Shown: positions 8,411 to 17,682, counted from the stretch's first letter. The stretch: DNA of 64,000 bases from Collinsella aerofaciens (GCF_005845035.1 NZ_SPFO01000004.1:62001-126000); one strand, 5' to 3'. Numbers and translations are program-made. Notes: generated by a model from the sequence alone, not told the origin.

Positions 8411-8857
8411 TTACTCGGCGAGCTGCTTTAGCATATCGCAGGCGATCTCGATGGCATCGTCGATGCAGCCGGGGCAGCTGCGGAGCGGACCCTTGTCCGA
8501 TCCGATGCCCTTGAGCGTGCCACAGACGGTTGTCGTGTTCTTCTCGCCAAAACGTTTGGCGATCTCGCGCGACAGCTTGTAGGTCTGGCCCTTGGTCTTG
8601 GGGTTTTCCATGCCGTCGCTCATCACAAACCCCATGATGGCCACGGCGCCCGAGATGGCGCCGCAAGTCTCGGTCATGCCGCCCATGCCGGCGCCAAAGC
8701 CCTCGGTGAGGGTAAAGGCGACCTGGGGGTCGAGCCCGACGGCGGGCGCGAGCGTGCAGGCGACGGCCTGCGCGCAGTTAAAGCCGCGGACGTGGTACTC
8801 GGCAGCCTGAGCCTGGCAGGCGGTGATGTCGAGCTGGGCCGTATCGATTTGCTTCAT
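8411..8857 (-). CDS. C_GCAxxG_C_C family redox protein
   Basis: A 148-residue protein with the cysteine pattern of the C_GCAxxG_C_C family, found mainly in anaerobes and often near redox genes. Function is unproven. Visible cysteines are in FNCAQAVACTLAP (residues ~22-34), TETCGAISGAVAIMG and the C-terminal CPGCIDDAIEIACDML. The frame opens further upstream, but the ATG at 8857 has AAGGAGA in front and gives the expected length. Some relatives carry selenocysteine. No in-frame TGA is seen here. It is divergent from metY. Confidence 0.7.
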   Translation of the reverse strand: MKQIDTAQLDITACQAQAAEYHVRGFNCAQAVACTLAPAVGLDPQVAFTLTEGFGAGMGGMTETCGAISGAVAIMGFVMSDGMENPKTKGQTYKLSREIAKRFGEKNTTTVCGTLKGIGSDKGPLRSCPGCIDDAIEIACDMLKQLAE

Positions 8858-9087
8858 CGTTGTCTCCTTGGTCACGGTGTACCCGCCTATGGTACCCGTG
8901 CCGGTGCATGTAATCATCGAGAGCTTCATGTATGCCTCATTTTTATCTATCGAGCAAATGCCCAAGGCTTGAGATAAATACCCCTGATCAATTAGTCCCA
9001 TTACCTACCTTTGGGATGGGTTGAGAGGGGTGCAGGGTAGCGGTATCGTGAACCGAATAAAACGTAACCCAGGCAAGGGAGCTAGAT

Positions 9088-10371
9088 ATGAGCGAGCAGA
9101 CCATCGGTACCACATGTGTTCAGGGCGGCTATCACCCGGGAGATGCCGAGCCGCGCCAGGTGCCCATCTACCAGTCCACCACATGGAAGTACGACACGTC
9201 GGAGCACATGGGCAAGCTGTTTGACCTGGAGGAGTCGGGCTACTTCTACAGCCGTCTGCAGAACCCCACGTGCGATCTGGTTGCCGCCAAGATCTGCGAG
9301 ATGGAGGGAGGCACCGCCGCGATGCTCACGAGCTCGGGCATGGCTGCGAACTTCCTCGCGATCTTTAACGTGGCCGGTGCCGGCGATCATGTGGTCGCTA
9401 GCTCTGCCATTTACGGCGGTACCTATAACCTGCTCGCCCACACCATGGGCCGCATGGGCGTTACCTGCACGTTCGTCGCCCCCGACTGCACCGATGAGGA
9501 GCTCGAGGCAGCCTTTGAGCCCAATACCAAGCTCGTCTTTGGCGAGACGATCGCCAACCCCGCCCTTGCTGTGCTCGATATTGAGCGCTTTGCCAAGGCC
9601 GCACATGACCACGGCGTGCCGCTGATGGTCGACAACACCTTCCCGACGCCCGTGATGTGCCGTCCCTTTGAGTGGGGCGCCGACATCGTTACGCACTCCA
9701 CCACCAAGTACATGGATGGACATGCTGCCTACCTGGGTGGCGTGATTGTCGATCACGGCCAGTTTGACTGGATGGCCCATGCGGACAAGTTCCCGGGTCT
9801 CACCACGCCCGATGAGAGCTACCACGGCGTGACCTATGCCGAGAAGTTTGGTCGCGAGGGTGCCTTCATTACCAAGGCAACCGCTCAGCTCATGCGCGAT
9901 CTTGGTCCTATGCAGAATCCGCAGGCGGCCTTCTTCTTGAACAGCTCGCTCGAGAGCCTGCATGTGCGCATGCCGCGTCATTGCGAGAACGGCCTGGCCG
10001 TTGCCAAGTTCCTGCAGAGCCATCCCAAGGTGCGCTTCGTGAGCTATCCGGGCCTGGAGGGCGACAAGTACTATGACCTGGCTCAGAAGTACATGCCCAA
10101 CGGTACCTGCGGTGTTGTGAGCTTTGGCTTTAACGGTGGTCGTGCGGCGGCCGAGACCTTTATGAAGAGCCTCAAGCTCGCCCAGATCGCCACACACGTG
10201 GCCGACGCACGCACTTGCTGCCTGCATCCCGCTAATGCCACACATCGCCAGATGAACGATGAGGAGCTCATCGCCTGTGGCATCTCCGCCGACATGGTGC
10301 GCCTGTCGTGCGGCCTCGAGGACACGGCCGATCTGATTGCCGACCTTGAGCAGGCGCTCGAGCAGTGCTAG
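9088..10371 (+). CDS. metY: O-acetylhomoserine sulfhydrylase / PLP-dependent Cys/Met metabolism enzyme
   Basis: A 427-residue fold-type I PLP enzyme of the Cys/Met metabolism family. The likely reaction is O-acetylhomoserine plus sulfide giving homocysteine. Methionine gamma-lyase is the main alternative. The PLP-binding lysine sits in THSTTKYMDGH (about Lys207). YFYSRLQNPT (~residue 52) and SSGMAANFLAIF (~90) are substrate- and phosphate-binding segments. The ATG at 9088 is preceded by AAGGGAG. It is monocistronic with a strong terminator downstream. Confidence 0.8.
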   Translation: MSEQTIGTTCVQGGYHPGDAEPRQVPIYQSTTWKYDTSEHMGKLFDLEESGYFYSRLQNPTCDLVAAKICEMEGGTAAMLTSSGMAANFLAIFNVAGAGDHVVASSAIYGGTYNLLAHTMGRMGVTCTFVAPDCTDEELEAAFEPNTKLVFGETIANPALAVLDIERFAKAAHDHGVPLMVDNTFPTPVMCRPFEWGADIVTHSTTKYMDGHAAYLGGVIVDHGQFDWMAHADKFPGLTTPDESYHGVTYAEKFGREGAFITKATAQLMRDLGPMQNPQAAFFLNSSLESLHVRMPRHCENGLAVAKFLQSHPKVRFVSYPGLEGDKYYDLAQKYMPNGTCGVVSFGFNGGRAAAETFMKSLKLAQIATHVADARTCCLHPANATHRQMNDEELIACGISADMVRLSCGLEDTADLIADLEQALEQC

Positions 10372-10440
10372 GCTAGCGTGCGTGCGAGGCGTGGGACGGC
10401 TTTTCGGCTGACGACGTCCTCATAGTTCCGATTCCGTAGG

Positions 10441-10487
10441 CGGGACCCCGATCGTGTCCGTTTGTAGGCGATTGGGGTCCCGTTTTT
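10441..10487 (+). terminator. Rho-independent terminator after metY
   Basis: A 14-bp stem, CGGGACCCCGATCG (10441-10454) with CGATTGGGGTCCCG (10469-10482), is followed by TTTTT. Confidence 0.88.
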
Positions 10488-10512
10488 GCGTTGCACGATA
10501 GAAAGGATATAC

Positions 10513-11817
10513 ATGGAGAAAACTGCCGAGCAGCTGCGCCGCGAACACATTGCCCTGGAGGGCGACACCCACGGTAAGAATAAATGGGCGATTCTGTTCA
10601 CCGTGCTCGTCATGACCTTTATGGCGTGTCTGGATGCGAGCATCGTGACGGTGGCGCTCCCAGTGATGCAAAAGGAGCTGGGGGTGGGTCTCGACCGCAT
10701 TCAGCTCGTGAGCTCGGTGTATCTGCTCGCGACGTGCGTCGCCATGCTGCCGTTTGGCCGCTTGGGCGATGTGCACGGCAAGGTCGGCGTGTTCCAGCTG
10801 GGCGTCATCGTCTTTTCGGTTGGTTCGCTGCTGTGCGGCCTTTCGGCTTCGCTCGAGGTGCTTATCTTGGCGCGTTTCGTGCAGGGCATTGGCTGTGCCG
10901 CCGCGATGGCCAACAATATGGGCATCATCACCGAGTCGTTTCCGGCGCGTGAGCGCGGCCGTGCCATGGGTATTCTGGCGACCTTTGTGGCTCTTGGCAT
11001 GATGTGCGGCCCCGTGCTCGGCGGCGTGCTGGTGGCGAGCTTTCCCTGGGAGAGCATCTTCCTTATCAATCTGCCCATTGGCGTAATCTCGTTTATCGTG
11101 GGACTCTATACGCTGCCGCATGTGAAGCCGGAGGCTGGCGAACGCCCTATGCCGTTGACAGAGGCGGCGCGTCGCTGCTTTGCGAGCTCGGCTTTCACGA
11201 TTAACCTGGCTTGCATGCTTATCGTGTTCGTGGGTATCGGTGCCTCCGAGTTTGTGCTGCCGTTTTACTTTCAGGATGCCCACGGCTTTAGCTCCGATAT
11301 CTCCGGCCTGTTGTTTTTGGCGATGCCGGTCGTGAATGCCTTTGTGGGCCCGCTTTCGGGCTCGGTGTCCGACCGTGTTGGTTGTGAAGCGCCCACGGCC
11401 GTTGGCCTGGGCGTGTACGTGTGCGGTCTCTTTGCGGTGAGCACGCTTGACGAGCACTCTTCCATCTTGATGATCGTGTGCTGCGTTGCGTTTATGTCGT
11501 GCGGCACGTCGATCTTCCAGAGTCCCAATAATTCGCTGTATATGGGTTCGGCTCCGCGTGAGGCGCTTGGCTTTGCGGGCAGCTTGAGCAGCTTGGCGCG
11601 CTATGCGGGCATAGCGCTGGGTATTACGGCGGCGTCGCGCATCCTGTATGGACAGACGAGCGCGGCGATGGGCAAGACGGTCACGAGCTATGTGGCGGGT
11701 CGTCCGGACGTGTTCCTCTTTGGCTTCCGTTTGGTATTCTACGTGCTGATGGCCGTTGCTACCGTGGGCTTTGCGCTCACATTGGTACGTTTGGTGAGGA
11801 CGCGCGCCCGCCATTAG
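10513..11817 (+). CDS. MFS transporter, DHA (drug:H+ antiporter) type
   Basis: An inner-membrane major facilitator of 434 residues. It begins with a short cytoplasmic tail, then membrane segments starting at ILFTVLVMTFMACLDASIVTVALPVM, whose LDxSIVTVALP motif is typical of DHA2/EmrB-QacA exporters. The loop 2-3 motif A appears as GRLGDVHGKV (~residue 80) and motif C as GPVLGGVLV (~residue 165). Substrate is unknown and likely a drug or metabolite. ATG 10513 has GAAAGG ahead of it. No linked regulator is seen. Confidence 0.82.
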   Translation: MEKTAEQLRREHIALEGDTHGKNKWAILFTVLVMTFMACLDASIVTVALPVMQKELGVGLDRIQLVSSVYLLATCVAMLPFGRLGDVHGKVGVFQLGVIVFSVGSLLCGLSASLEVLILARFVQGIGCAAAMANNMGIITESFPARERGRAMGILATFVALGMMCGPVLGGVLVASFPWESIFLINLPIGVISFIVGLYTLPHVKPEAGERPMPLTEAARRCFASSAFTINLACMLIVFVGIGASEFVLPFYFQDAHGFSSDISGLLFLAMPVVNAFVGPLSGSVSDRVGCEAPTAVGLGVYVCGLFAVSTLDEHSSILMIVCCVAFMSCGTSIFQSPNNSLYMGSAPREALGFAGSLSSLARYAGIALGITAASRILYGQTSAAMGKTVTSYVAGRPDVFLFGFRLVFYVLMAVATVGFALTLVRLVRTRARH

Positions 11818-11974
11818 CGCGTTGGGAGGCTGTCTGCCACGATTCGCGCCGTCCCAAAAAGACTGGTTTGTGGTGCGATGCGGCTTGTGGAGCAGGCGGG
11901 GGTCGGTCCGTGGTAGACTATCGAACAACGTTTATTAATCGCGCGGTATCGTTGCCGCGAGAAGGGGTTGCGCC

Positions 11975-12553
11975 ATGCAGGAGCTTGAGGATCGTATTCG
12001 CCATGACGGCATCGTAAAGGCCGGTAACGTCCTTAAGGTTGATGCCTTCCTCAACCACCAATGCGACGTTGAGCTGTTCGACCACATGGGCGCCGAGTGG
12101 GCCCGTCTGTTCGAGGGCGTCGAGATCAACAAGATCCTGACGATTGAGGCTTCGGGCATTGGTATGGCTTGCATCGCAGCCCAGCATTTTGGCGGCGTGC
12201 CGGTGGTCTTTGCCAAGAAGGCACAGTCCATCAATCTCGACGGCGAGCAGTATGCCACGACCATTTACTCCTTTACCAAGCAAAAGGAGTACCCGGTCAT
12301 CGTTGGCAAGCGTTTCCTGTCCGAGGGCGACAAGGTCCTGATCATCGACGACTTCTTGGCCAACGGCTGCGCGCTCGAGGGTCTTATCAAGATCTGCGAG
12401 GCTGCGGGTGCCGAGGTGTCCGGTATTGGTATTGCGGTGGAGAAGGGTTTCCAGGGCGGCGGCGATAAGCTCCGCGAGCGCGGCTTCCGCGTTGAGAGCC
12501 TGGCTCGTATCGCCGATATGGACTGCGAGACCGGCGAGATCACCTTCGCCTAA
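11975..12553 (+). CDS. xpt: Xanthine phosphoribosyltransferase
   Basis: Salvages xanthine to XMP using PRPP. The 192-residue product has the family length and begins [14 protein letters not shown], typical of Xpt. It contains the PRPP-binding motif [13 protein letters not shown] (~residues 124-136), followed by [14 protein letters not shown]. No purine riboswitch is recognisable in the upstream 157 bp, only a short hairpin (CGCGGTATCGTTGCCGCG, 11941-11958) before the ribosome site GAGAAGGGG. It ends at a palindromic terminator. Confidence 0.93.
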   Translation: MQELEDRIRHDGIVKAGNVLKVDAFLNHQCDVELFDHMGAEWARLFEGVEINKILTIEASGIGMACIAAQHFGGVPVVFAKKAQSINLDGEQYATTIYSFTKQKEYPVIVGKRFLSEGDKVLIIDDFLANGCALEGLIKICEAAGAEVSGIGIAVEKGFQGGGDKLRERGFRVESLARIADMDCETGEITFA

Positions 12554-12581
12554 GCGCACAACACAAGCGATTGGTATGCGA

Positions 12582-12616
12582 TGTGACAAAGGGACCGTCC
12601 CTTTGTCACATTTTTT
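12582..12616 (+). terminator. Perfect palindrome with T-tract after xpt
   Basis: TGTGACAAAGGGAC (12582-12595) pairs perfectly with GTCCCTTTGTCACA (12597-12610), followed by TTTTTT. It works as a terminator on paper. Its GGGACNGTCCC core resembles the dispersed palindromes elsewhere in the window. Confidence 0.75.
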
Positions 12617-12636
12617 GTATGAGGGGAGGTGTTGAT

Positions 12637-13017
12637 ATGGATGAGAACAAGATGGGATGGCGCGAGTATGCGCGCTATGCCGAGATGTCGGCCGAGGAGT
12701 TGGCGCGCGATTGCGAGGTGCAGGTGTTTCGCGCGACGGGTCCGGGTGGGCAGGGCGTCAACACGACGGACTCGGCGGTGCGTATGAAACATATCCCTTC
12801 GGGAATTACCGTGACGGCGCGCGAGAGCCGCAGTCAGTTCCAAAACCGTAGTAGCTGCCTGCGTAAGCTGCGCGCTGAGCTTGAGCGGCGCGGGCGTCCA
12901 GCGCGCCGACGCGTAAAGACCAAGGTGCCTCAGCGCTCTCGCCAGCGCAGGCTCAATGACAAGCACTTCAACGCCATGAAAAAGGCCAACCGTCGCAAGC
13001 CGGGCGGGGAGGAATGA
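12637..13017 (+). CDS. Peptide chain release factor-like protein (GGQ domain only)
   Basis: A 126-residue protein carrying just the peptidyl-tRNA hydrolysis domain of class I release factors. The catalytic motif is GPGGQGVN (~residues 36-43), followed by a basic, arginine/lysine-rich C-terminal tail. It resembles ArfB/YaeJ and related rescue factors that free stalled ribosomes, although the specific subgroup is uncertain. The start ATG 12637 is 6 bp after GGGGAGGTG. A palindrome from the dispersed family lies immediately downstream. Confidence 0.78.
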   Translation: MDENKMGWREYARYAEMSAEELARDCEVQVFRATGPGGQGVNTTDSAVRMKHIPSGITVTARESRSQFQNRSSCLRKLRAELERRGRPARRRVKTKVPQRSRQRRLNDKHFNAMKKANRRKPGGEE

Positions 13018-13026
13018 TCTTCTCAA

Positions 13027-13097
13027 TAAGTTGCGGTGAAATAGGGACTGTTTGGCGGCTTTAGCTGCATAAACAGTCCCTATTTCACCGCAACTTA
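13027..13097. repeat. Long palindrome, family A copy 1
   Basis: Perfect 27-bp arms (13027-13053 and 13071-13097) around a 17-nt loop. The arm reads inward from TAAGTTGCGGTGAAATA to GGGACTGTTT. It sits between the convergent release-factor-like gene and the lipid kinase. Three further copies are at 30130, 31410 and 57050. Confidence 0.9.
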
Positions 13098-13104
13098 GGT
13101 TGGG

Positions 13105-14067
13105 TTAGCGGGTTGGGTGCCAGACTTCGAGAGCGGCGGGAAGGACGTCGACCTCAATGCGCGAGGCGACGATGGGCTCGCCGTCGGCCTGGATGGGGTA
13201 GTCGGGCTCCTCAAAGGTAAGCTCAGCATGGCGACAGCGGCGCATGCGAACCGGTGGCAGCTTGGTGTGGTGGCCGTCTTTGGCCGAAAGGAACATAGGC
13301 AGGGCTACCGCGCGAGGGACGGGGCCGCAGGCGTAGCAGACGTCGAATATACCGTCACAGGGGTCGGCGTCGGGACAGATGCGATAACCCGATCCATAGG
13401 TAGGGCCCAGCTGAATCGCCATGATGATCGCCCTCACGCGCTCGGCAGGCGTCCCGTCAAAGCTGACTGTCATGGGGTAGTTGCGATAGCGTAGGCCAAA
13501 CTGCTCAAGTCCCGAGAGGGTGTAGAGCGGCGCGCCTGTCAAGCCGGTCTTTTTGCGCAGCTCGGTGGTGCCCAGGCCGATGGCGGCATCGATGCCGACC
13601 GAAAGCGTCTGGTCGTAGTACTCAACGGTAGCCTCGCCGCTGCCGCTTGCAGGGCTCCACGAGCGAATGCGCCCGACGTCCTGACGCTGCAGCTCGCAGG
13701 TGAGCAGCGCGCCAAAATCCTTGCCGGAGAAATCGTCGATGTCGAGCGTCTGGGCAAAATCGTTGCCGGAGCCCACGGGCAGGACGGCAAGAGCGGGGCG
13801 GGCGTCCTCCTCTTGCGTCATAAGCCCGTTGACGACCTCGTGGATCACGCCATCGCCGCCAAGGGCGATAACGGTGCGATAGCCCTGAGCCTGTGCGGCA
13901 AGTCCCTTGGCATGTCCCATGCGCTCGGTTAGCATCAGGTCAAACTGGGATGCGCGTGCAGTCATGTCCAAAAAGCGCTGCAGGCGCTCGGCAACTTCAT
14001 GCGCCGCACCCGACTGGGCGGCTGGGTTGGCGATGATGAGCGTGCGACCAAAATCAGTTGCGTGCAT
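13105..14067 (-). CDS. Diacylglycerol kinase-family lipid kinase
   Basis: A 320-residue DagK/YegS-type enzyme that phosphorylates diacylglycerol or a related lipid with ATP at the membrane. The catalytic N-terminal domain shows IIANPAAQSG (~residues 10-19), GGDGVIHEVVNGL (~67-79) and PVGSGNDFAQ (~95-104), the family's nucleotide-binding motifs. The beta-sandwich C-terminal domain ends near the palindrome. The ATG at 14067 has GGGAGTC upstream. An in-frame start 72 bp earlier would add a non-conserved tail. It is followed 88 bp upstream on the same strand by the CLC gene. Confidence 0.83.
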   Translation of the reverse strand: MHATDFGRTLIIANPAAQSGAAHEVAERLQRFLDMTARASQFDLMLTERMGHAKGLAAQAQGYRTVIALGGDGVIHEVVNGLMTQEEDARPALAVLPVGSGNDFAQTLDIDDFSGKDFGALLTCELQRQDVGRIRSWSPASGSGEATVEYYDQTLSVGIDAAIGLGTTELRKKTGLTGAPLYTLSGLEQFGLRYRNYPMTVSFDGTPAERVRAIIMAIQLGPTYGSGYRICPDADPCDGIFDVCYACGPVPRAVALPMFLSAKDGHHTKLPPVRMRRCRHAELTFEEPDYPIQADGEPIVASRIEVDVLPAALEVWHPTR

Positions 14068-14154
14068 GGGGTGACTCCCGGCGTATGACGTGACGGTGCG
14101 GTCGCGCTCAGGTCGAATTGCCCCCGATTGTGGCTGCACGGCGAATATTTACGT

Positions 14155-15576
14155 CTACTCTATCAGGTCGTTGTGGCGCTCGATAGCATCCGCTACCGTA
14201 CCGCCCTCATCCACAATAAGCGAACGGCGCTTGGGTGAGATGATGCGCTGGGCGGGGTACACGCCACGGTGTCCGCCGGTTAGGTAGCTGATAAAGGCCA
14301 CGATGACAAAGAACCCGGCGGCCGTGCCGTGGAACAGGTCGATGGCCATCATGCAGGTGGTGATGGGCACGTTGAGGCCGGCGCAGAACACGCCGAGCAT
14401 GCCTAGCGCCGCCAGAAAGCTGGGGTCGATTCCGACGAGGCAACCGATCCAGCCGCCGAGTGCCGCACCGATGCCAAACAGGGGCGTGACCTCGCCGCCT
14501 TGGAAGCCGGCGCCCAGGGTGAGGGCCGTAACCACGAGCTTGATGGCTGCGTCCGCCAGGGTGGTGTTGCCGGCGAACCCGGCGCCTGAGAGCCAGGTGG
14601 CAAGGCCGGCATACTTCCAGGCGTCGAGCATCGCGTAGGCCGCGAGCACCACGAGCGCACCCACGAGCGCGCGAACGAGGTAATTGGTGATAATGCGACC
14701 GTACAGGCTCTTGACGGTTCGAACCGACCAGGCAAAGAGGCGTGCCGTCAGACCGAAGATAATGGCGCTGATAACAACGATGGCAACCGTCCGCGGCGTC
14801 ATGCCGGGAACGCCGGCGATAACATTCGCTTCGTACTCGGTACCCAGGGCGAGTGATGTAAAGTAGCCGGTAAATGAGGCGACCAGGCAGTAGATGCCCG
14901 CCGTGTAGTCGATCTTGCCGATAAAGCACATCTCCATGCCAAAGAAAGCTCCGGCAAGGGGCGAGCCGAATACGGCGCCAAAGGCCGACGAGATGCCGGC
15001 GAGCATGAGGTCGTGGTGGTCATGCTTTTTGAGGTGGGCGAGGCTCGAGATGTTGCTGGCGATGGTGCCGCCAATCTGCACCGCGGCTCCCTCGCGACCG
15101 GCCGATCCGCCCGTTAGGTGCGTGAGCGTGGAGCAGACGAAGGTGAGGACGGCCATGCGCATGTGGATGAGGCGTGTGCCCAGAGCGGAGTCGATGACCA
15201 GGTTGTTGCCACGCTTGGCGGCAAGGCCGTGGTTTTTGTACACCCAGGCGGTGGCAACGCCCACAACGGGAAGTAAGGCGTAGACCCACGCATGGTGCTC
15301 GCGATAGTCGGTCGCGATATTCAGCGAGGCCAAAAACGCCCAAGCGGCAACGCCCATGGCGAGTGAGACGATGACGACGAGTACGAGCAACTTGGCGCTC
15401 GCGAGTAGGTTGCGGGCGTTGCGGCGCGTGTCGGCAGCCAAGAGATGCTCGGAGCGGGTGAGCTGATGCCTGCCTGCCGTGATGACGTCGTTAAGGGAGA
15501 AAAAGCCGCCGTCGTCGAGCGGCTGGGAATGATTCTGCGCCTCGTTTGCGCTTTCGGGTTTGTCGTTATGAGCCAT
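14155..15576 (-). CDS. CLC-type anion channel/antiporter, possibly CLC-F
   Basis: A polytopic membrane protein of 473 residues. The gating glutamate motif reads GREGAAVQIGG and the later selectivity-filter segment reads GGEVTPLF. The canonical GSGIP segment is replaced by KRGNNLVID. This combination resembles the CLC-F branch of fluoride/proton antiporters more than classical chloride antiporters. That is inference from motifs. No fluoride riboswitch is recognisable upstream. The ATG at 15576 follows AGAGGAA. It is divergent from moeA. Confidence 0.78.
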   Translation of the reverse strand: MAHNDKPESANEAQNHSQPLDDGGFFSLNDVITAGRHQLTRSEHLLAADTRRNARNLLASAKLLVLVVIVSLAMGVAAWAFLASLNIATDYREHHAWVYALLPVVGVATAWVYKNHGLAAKRGNNLVIDSALGTRLIHMRMAVLTFVCSTLTHLTGGSAGREGAAVQIGGTIASNISSLAHLKKHDHHDLMLAGISSAFGAVFGSPLAGAFFGMEMCFIGKIDYTAGIYCLVASFTGYFTSLALGTEYEANVIAGVPGMTPRTVAIVVISAIIFGLTARLFAWSVRTVKSLYGRIITNYLVRALVGALVVLAAYAMLDAWKYAGLATWLSGAGFAGNTTLADAAIKLVVTALTLGAGFQGGEVTPLFGIGAALGGWIGCLVGIDPSFLAALGMLGVFCAGLNVPITTCMMAIDLFHGTAAGFFVIVAFISYLTGGHRGVYPAQRIISPKRRSLIVDEGGTVADAIERHNDLIE

Positions 15577-15786
15577 ACGTTCCTCTTTTAGGTTGCAACG
15601 CAAGCATTATAAAACGCGGTAAACGCGACGAGCCGGTGGGCTGGTTTCCATTCTGTTTCGCGGCCTGCAACCGACAGGTGTATTTGCGGGTACAGGCCAA
15701 GTCGCGGTAGTGCGGCGGGGGATTATACTGAGATAAGCATAAAGAATCGGCGCCCCTGTTGTGCGCCGTGGCATTAAGAGGTGCAT

Positions 15787-17049
15787 ATGGCAGAGAAACT
15801 CATTCCGCTGGAGGACGCGCAGTCGATTGTCCTGTCGCACGTTGCTCCGACCGATCTCGTCGAGATTCCCGTGTGGCAGGCCGCCGGTCTTCCCTTGGCC
15901 GAGGACGCGGTGGCCGATATCGACATCTCGCCGTTTGCCAACAGCGCTATGGACGGATATGCCGTGCGCTCGGCGGACTTGGCGCAGGCATCTGGCGAGG
16001 CACCGGTGACGCTCGATGTTATCGGACATGAGGCCGCGGGCCATGTGTTTGAGGGCACAATCGGAGTGGGCGAGACGGTCCGCATCATGACAGGTGCGCC
16101 GGCGCCCGAAGGTGCCGACGCCGTAGTGAAATACGAGATCGTCGACGTGCTCGATGGCGACGGCAACGAGGGCTCGCACGTTCGTTTTTCGGCGCCTACC
16201 AAGGTAGGGGAGAACGTTCGCTCTGCCGCCGAGGAGGCCCATGCTGGCGATGTTGTGATGCACGCCGGCGAGGTCGTGGCTCCGGCGGGCGCGGGTCTGC
16301 TGGCAAGCGCCGGATACGCTCGCGTGAAGGTGCACGCCGCCCCGCGTGTGGGCATCATCTCGCTGGGCACGGAGCTGGTCGCACCGAGTAACGTGCCGGC
16401 GCGTGGGCAGATTCGTGATTCCAACTCCTCGGCGTTGATGGCCGAGGCGCTCGATGCGGGAGCCGAGCCCGTGTTTTACGGCATTGCGCCCGACGATGAG
16501 CAGGCGATTGCCGAGCTGGTGCATCGCGCCGTGCAGGAGTGTGATTTTGTCATTACGAGCGGTGGCGCCTCGGCGGGCGATTACGACTACGTGACGGCGC
16601 TCGTCCGGCGTGAGGGCGAGGTGCTGTTCGATCGCATCTCGATGCGTCCGGGCAAGGCCATCACGTTTGGCTTGCTCGGGGGCAAGCCCTACCTGGGGCT
16701 TTCAGGCAATCCGGCCGCGGCGTATGTGGGCTTTGAGATGCTCGCCCGTCCGGCGATTCGCAAGATGCGCGGCTTTGCCGAGGGTGAGCGTCCCGTGCAG
16801 CAGGCGACGCTCACGCACAGCGTGAAAAAGCGACAGCATCGCCGCTTCTTCGATCGCGCCGCGGTTTTGCGCGACCCCGAGACCGGTGAGCTGTTGGTGA
16901 CCGAGGCCAAGACGCAGAATTCGGCGCTGCTCGGCACGATGCAGCGGGCCAACTGCCTACTGCGTATTGACGAAGGACCGTGCGAGTTTGCGGCGGGCGA
17001 CGTCGTGGACGTCGTGCGCGTCGACCTGCCTGAGGGAACGGTGCTATAG
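15787..17049 (+). CDS. moeA: Molybdopterin molybdenumtransferase
   Basis: Inserts molybdate into adenylylated molybdopterin to form Mo-cofactor. It has 420 residues, the usual MoeA length. Recognisable segments are FANSAMDGYAV (~residue 50), IMTGAPAPEGADAVV (~101), IISLGTEL and the MoaB-like domain motif TSGGASAGDYDY (~258). LSGNPAAAYVGFEM lies near 305. AAGAGG precedes ATG 15787; a GTG two codons earlier is possible. It is followed 10 bp later by mogA, so the two form a Moco operon. A short GGCGC/GCGCC hairpin lies just upstream. Confidence 0.93.
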   Translation: MAEKLIPLEDAQSIVLSHVAPTDLVEIPVWQAAGLPLAEDAVADIDISPFANSAMDGYAVRSADLAQASGEAPVTLDVIGHEAAGHVFEGTIGVGETVRIMTGAPAPEGADAVVKYEIVDVLDGDGNEGSHVRFSAPTKVGENVRSAAEEAHAGDVVMHAGEVVAPAGAGLLASAGYARVKVHAAPRVGIISLGTELVAPSNVPARGQIRDSNSSALMAEALDAGAEPVFYGIAPDDEQAIAELVHRAVQECDFVITSGGASAGDYDYVTALVRREGEVLFDRISMRPGKAITFGLLGGKPYLGLSGNPAAAYVGFEMLARPAIRKMRGFAEGERPVQQATLTHSVKKRQHRRFFDRAAVLRDPETGELLVTEAKTQNSALLGTMQRANCLLRIDEGPCEFAAGDVVDVVRVDLPEGTVL

Positions 17050-17059
17050 GAGGAACGCT

Positions 17060-17539
17060 ATGGAGTTGAAAATTTCGATCGTGACGTGCTCGGATACGCG
17101 CGATCTTGCGCAGGACGAGGCTGGAGCCGCGCTCGAGGAGCTCATCGAGGCGCAGGGATGGACGGTTGCCTCACATGTGGTCGTGCGCGACGACGTTAGC
17201 GAGATTGGTGATGCCATTGTGGAAGCTGCCGATGCGTGCCACGCCAATGTCGTGCTCACCTGCGGCGGCACGGGTCTTTCGATGCGCGACGTGACACCCG
17301 AGGCGACGCGTGCCGTCTGTGACCGTGATGTGCCGGGTGTCGCCGAGGCAATCCGTGCCTACTCGATGACCAAGACGCGCCGCGCTATGCTCTCGCGCGC
17401 CGTGTGCATGCAGCGTGGGCATACGCTTGTCATCAACTTTCCGGGATCCACGAAAGCGGCCCGCGAAAGCTGGGAGGCCATAGCAGACCAGCTGGAGCAT
17501 GCGGCTCAGATGACGGCGGGCGGCGGACATACCAACTAA
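17060..17539 (+). CDS. mogA: Molybdopterin adenylyltransferase (MogA/MoaB family)
   Basis: Adenylylates molybdopterin before metal insertion by MoeA. It has 159 residues, the normal size for MoaB/MogA. The motif TCGGTGLSMRDVTPEAT (~residues 69-85) is diagnostic, and the C-terminus holds INFPGSTKAARE, matching the family's NLPGSP region. ATG 17060 follows AGGAGGAACG. The gene is 10 bp behind moeA. MoaB and MogA cannot be separated on sequence alone, and the symbol is chosen because of the moeA partner. Confidence 0.88.
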   Translation: MELKISIVTCSDTRDLAQDEAGAALEELIEAQGWTVASHVVVRDDVSEIGDAIVEAADACHANVVLTCGGTGLSMRDVTPEATRAVCDRDVPGVAEAIRAYSMTKTRRAMLSRAVCMQRGHTLVINFPGSTKAARESWEAIADQLEHAAQMTAGGGHTN

Positions 17540-17630
17540 GCGGTTTACCTGCGGCGGGGCGACCAGAACGGCTGCTCCGCTTTTGTTTTCCGCCGAAGCG
17601 ACGCCAAGGTGCACGGCAACTCGAAACTAT

Positions 17631-17682
17631 ATTCTCTGGCGAGAATAATTTCTCACTATCATTATTCTCGTAGAAGTATAAT
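17631..17682 (+). promoter_or_regulatory. modABC promoter with nested inverted repeats
   Basis: Three ATTCTC/GAGAAT half-sites occur: ATTCTC (17631), GAGAATAAT (17641-17649) and ATTATTCTC (17661-17669). The last two form a 9-bp inverted repeat with an 11-bp spacer, and the first two form ATTCTC-TGGC-GAGAAT. A TATAAT -10 box (17677-17682) follows 7 bp later, so a bound protein would cover the -35. A molybdate-responsive repressor is a fair guess. The sites do not match the E. coli ModE consensus. Confidence 0.6.

Noticed and set aside
11818-11974. Purine riboswitch ahead of xpt
   Set aside because: The conserved core and flanking stems are not present; only a short unrelated hairpin is visible.
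15577-15786. Fluoride or Moco riboswitch in the CLC-moeA divergent region
   Set aside because: Neither conserved motif can be found on either strand. Only a 5-bp GGCGC/GCGCC hairpin is present.
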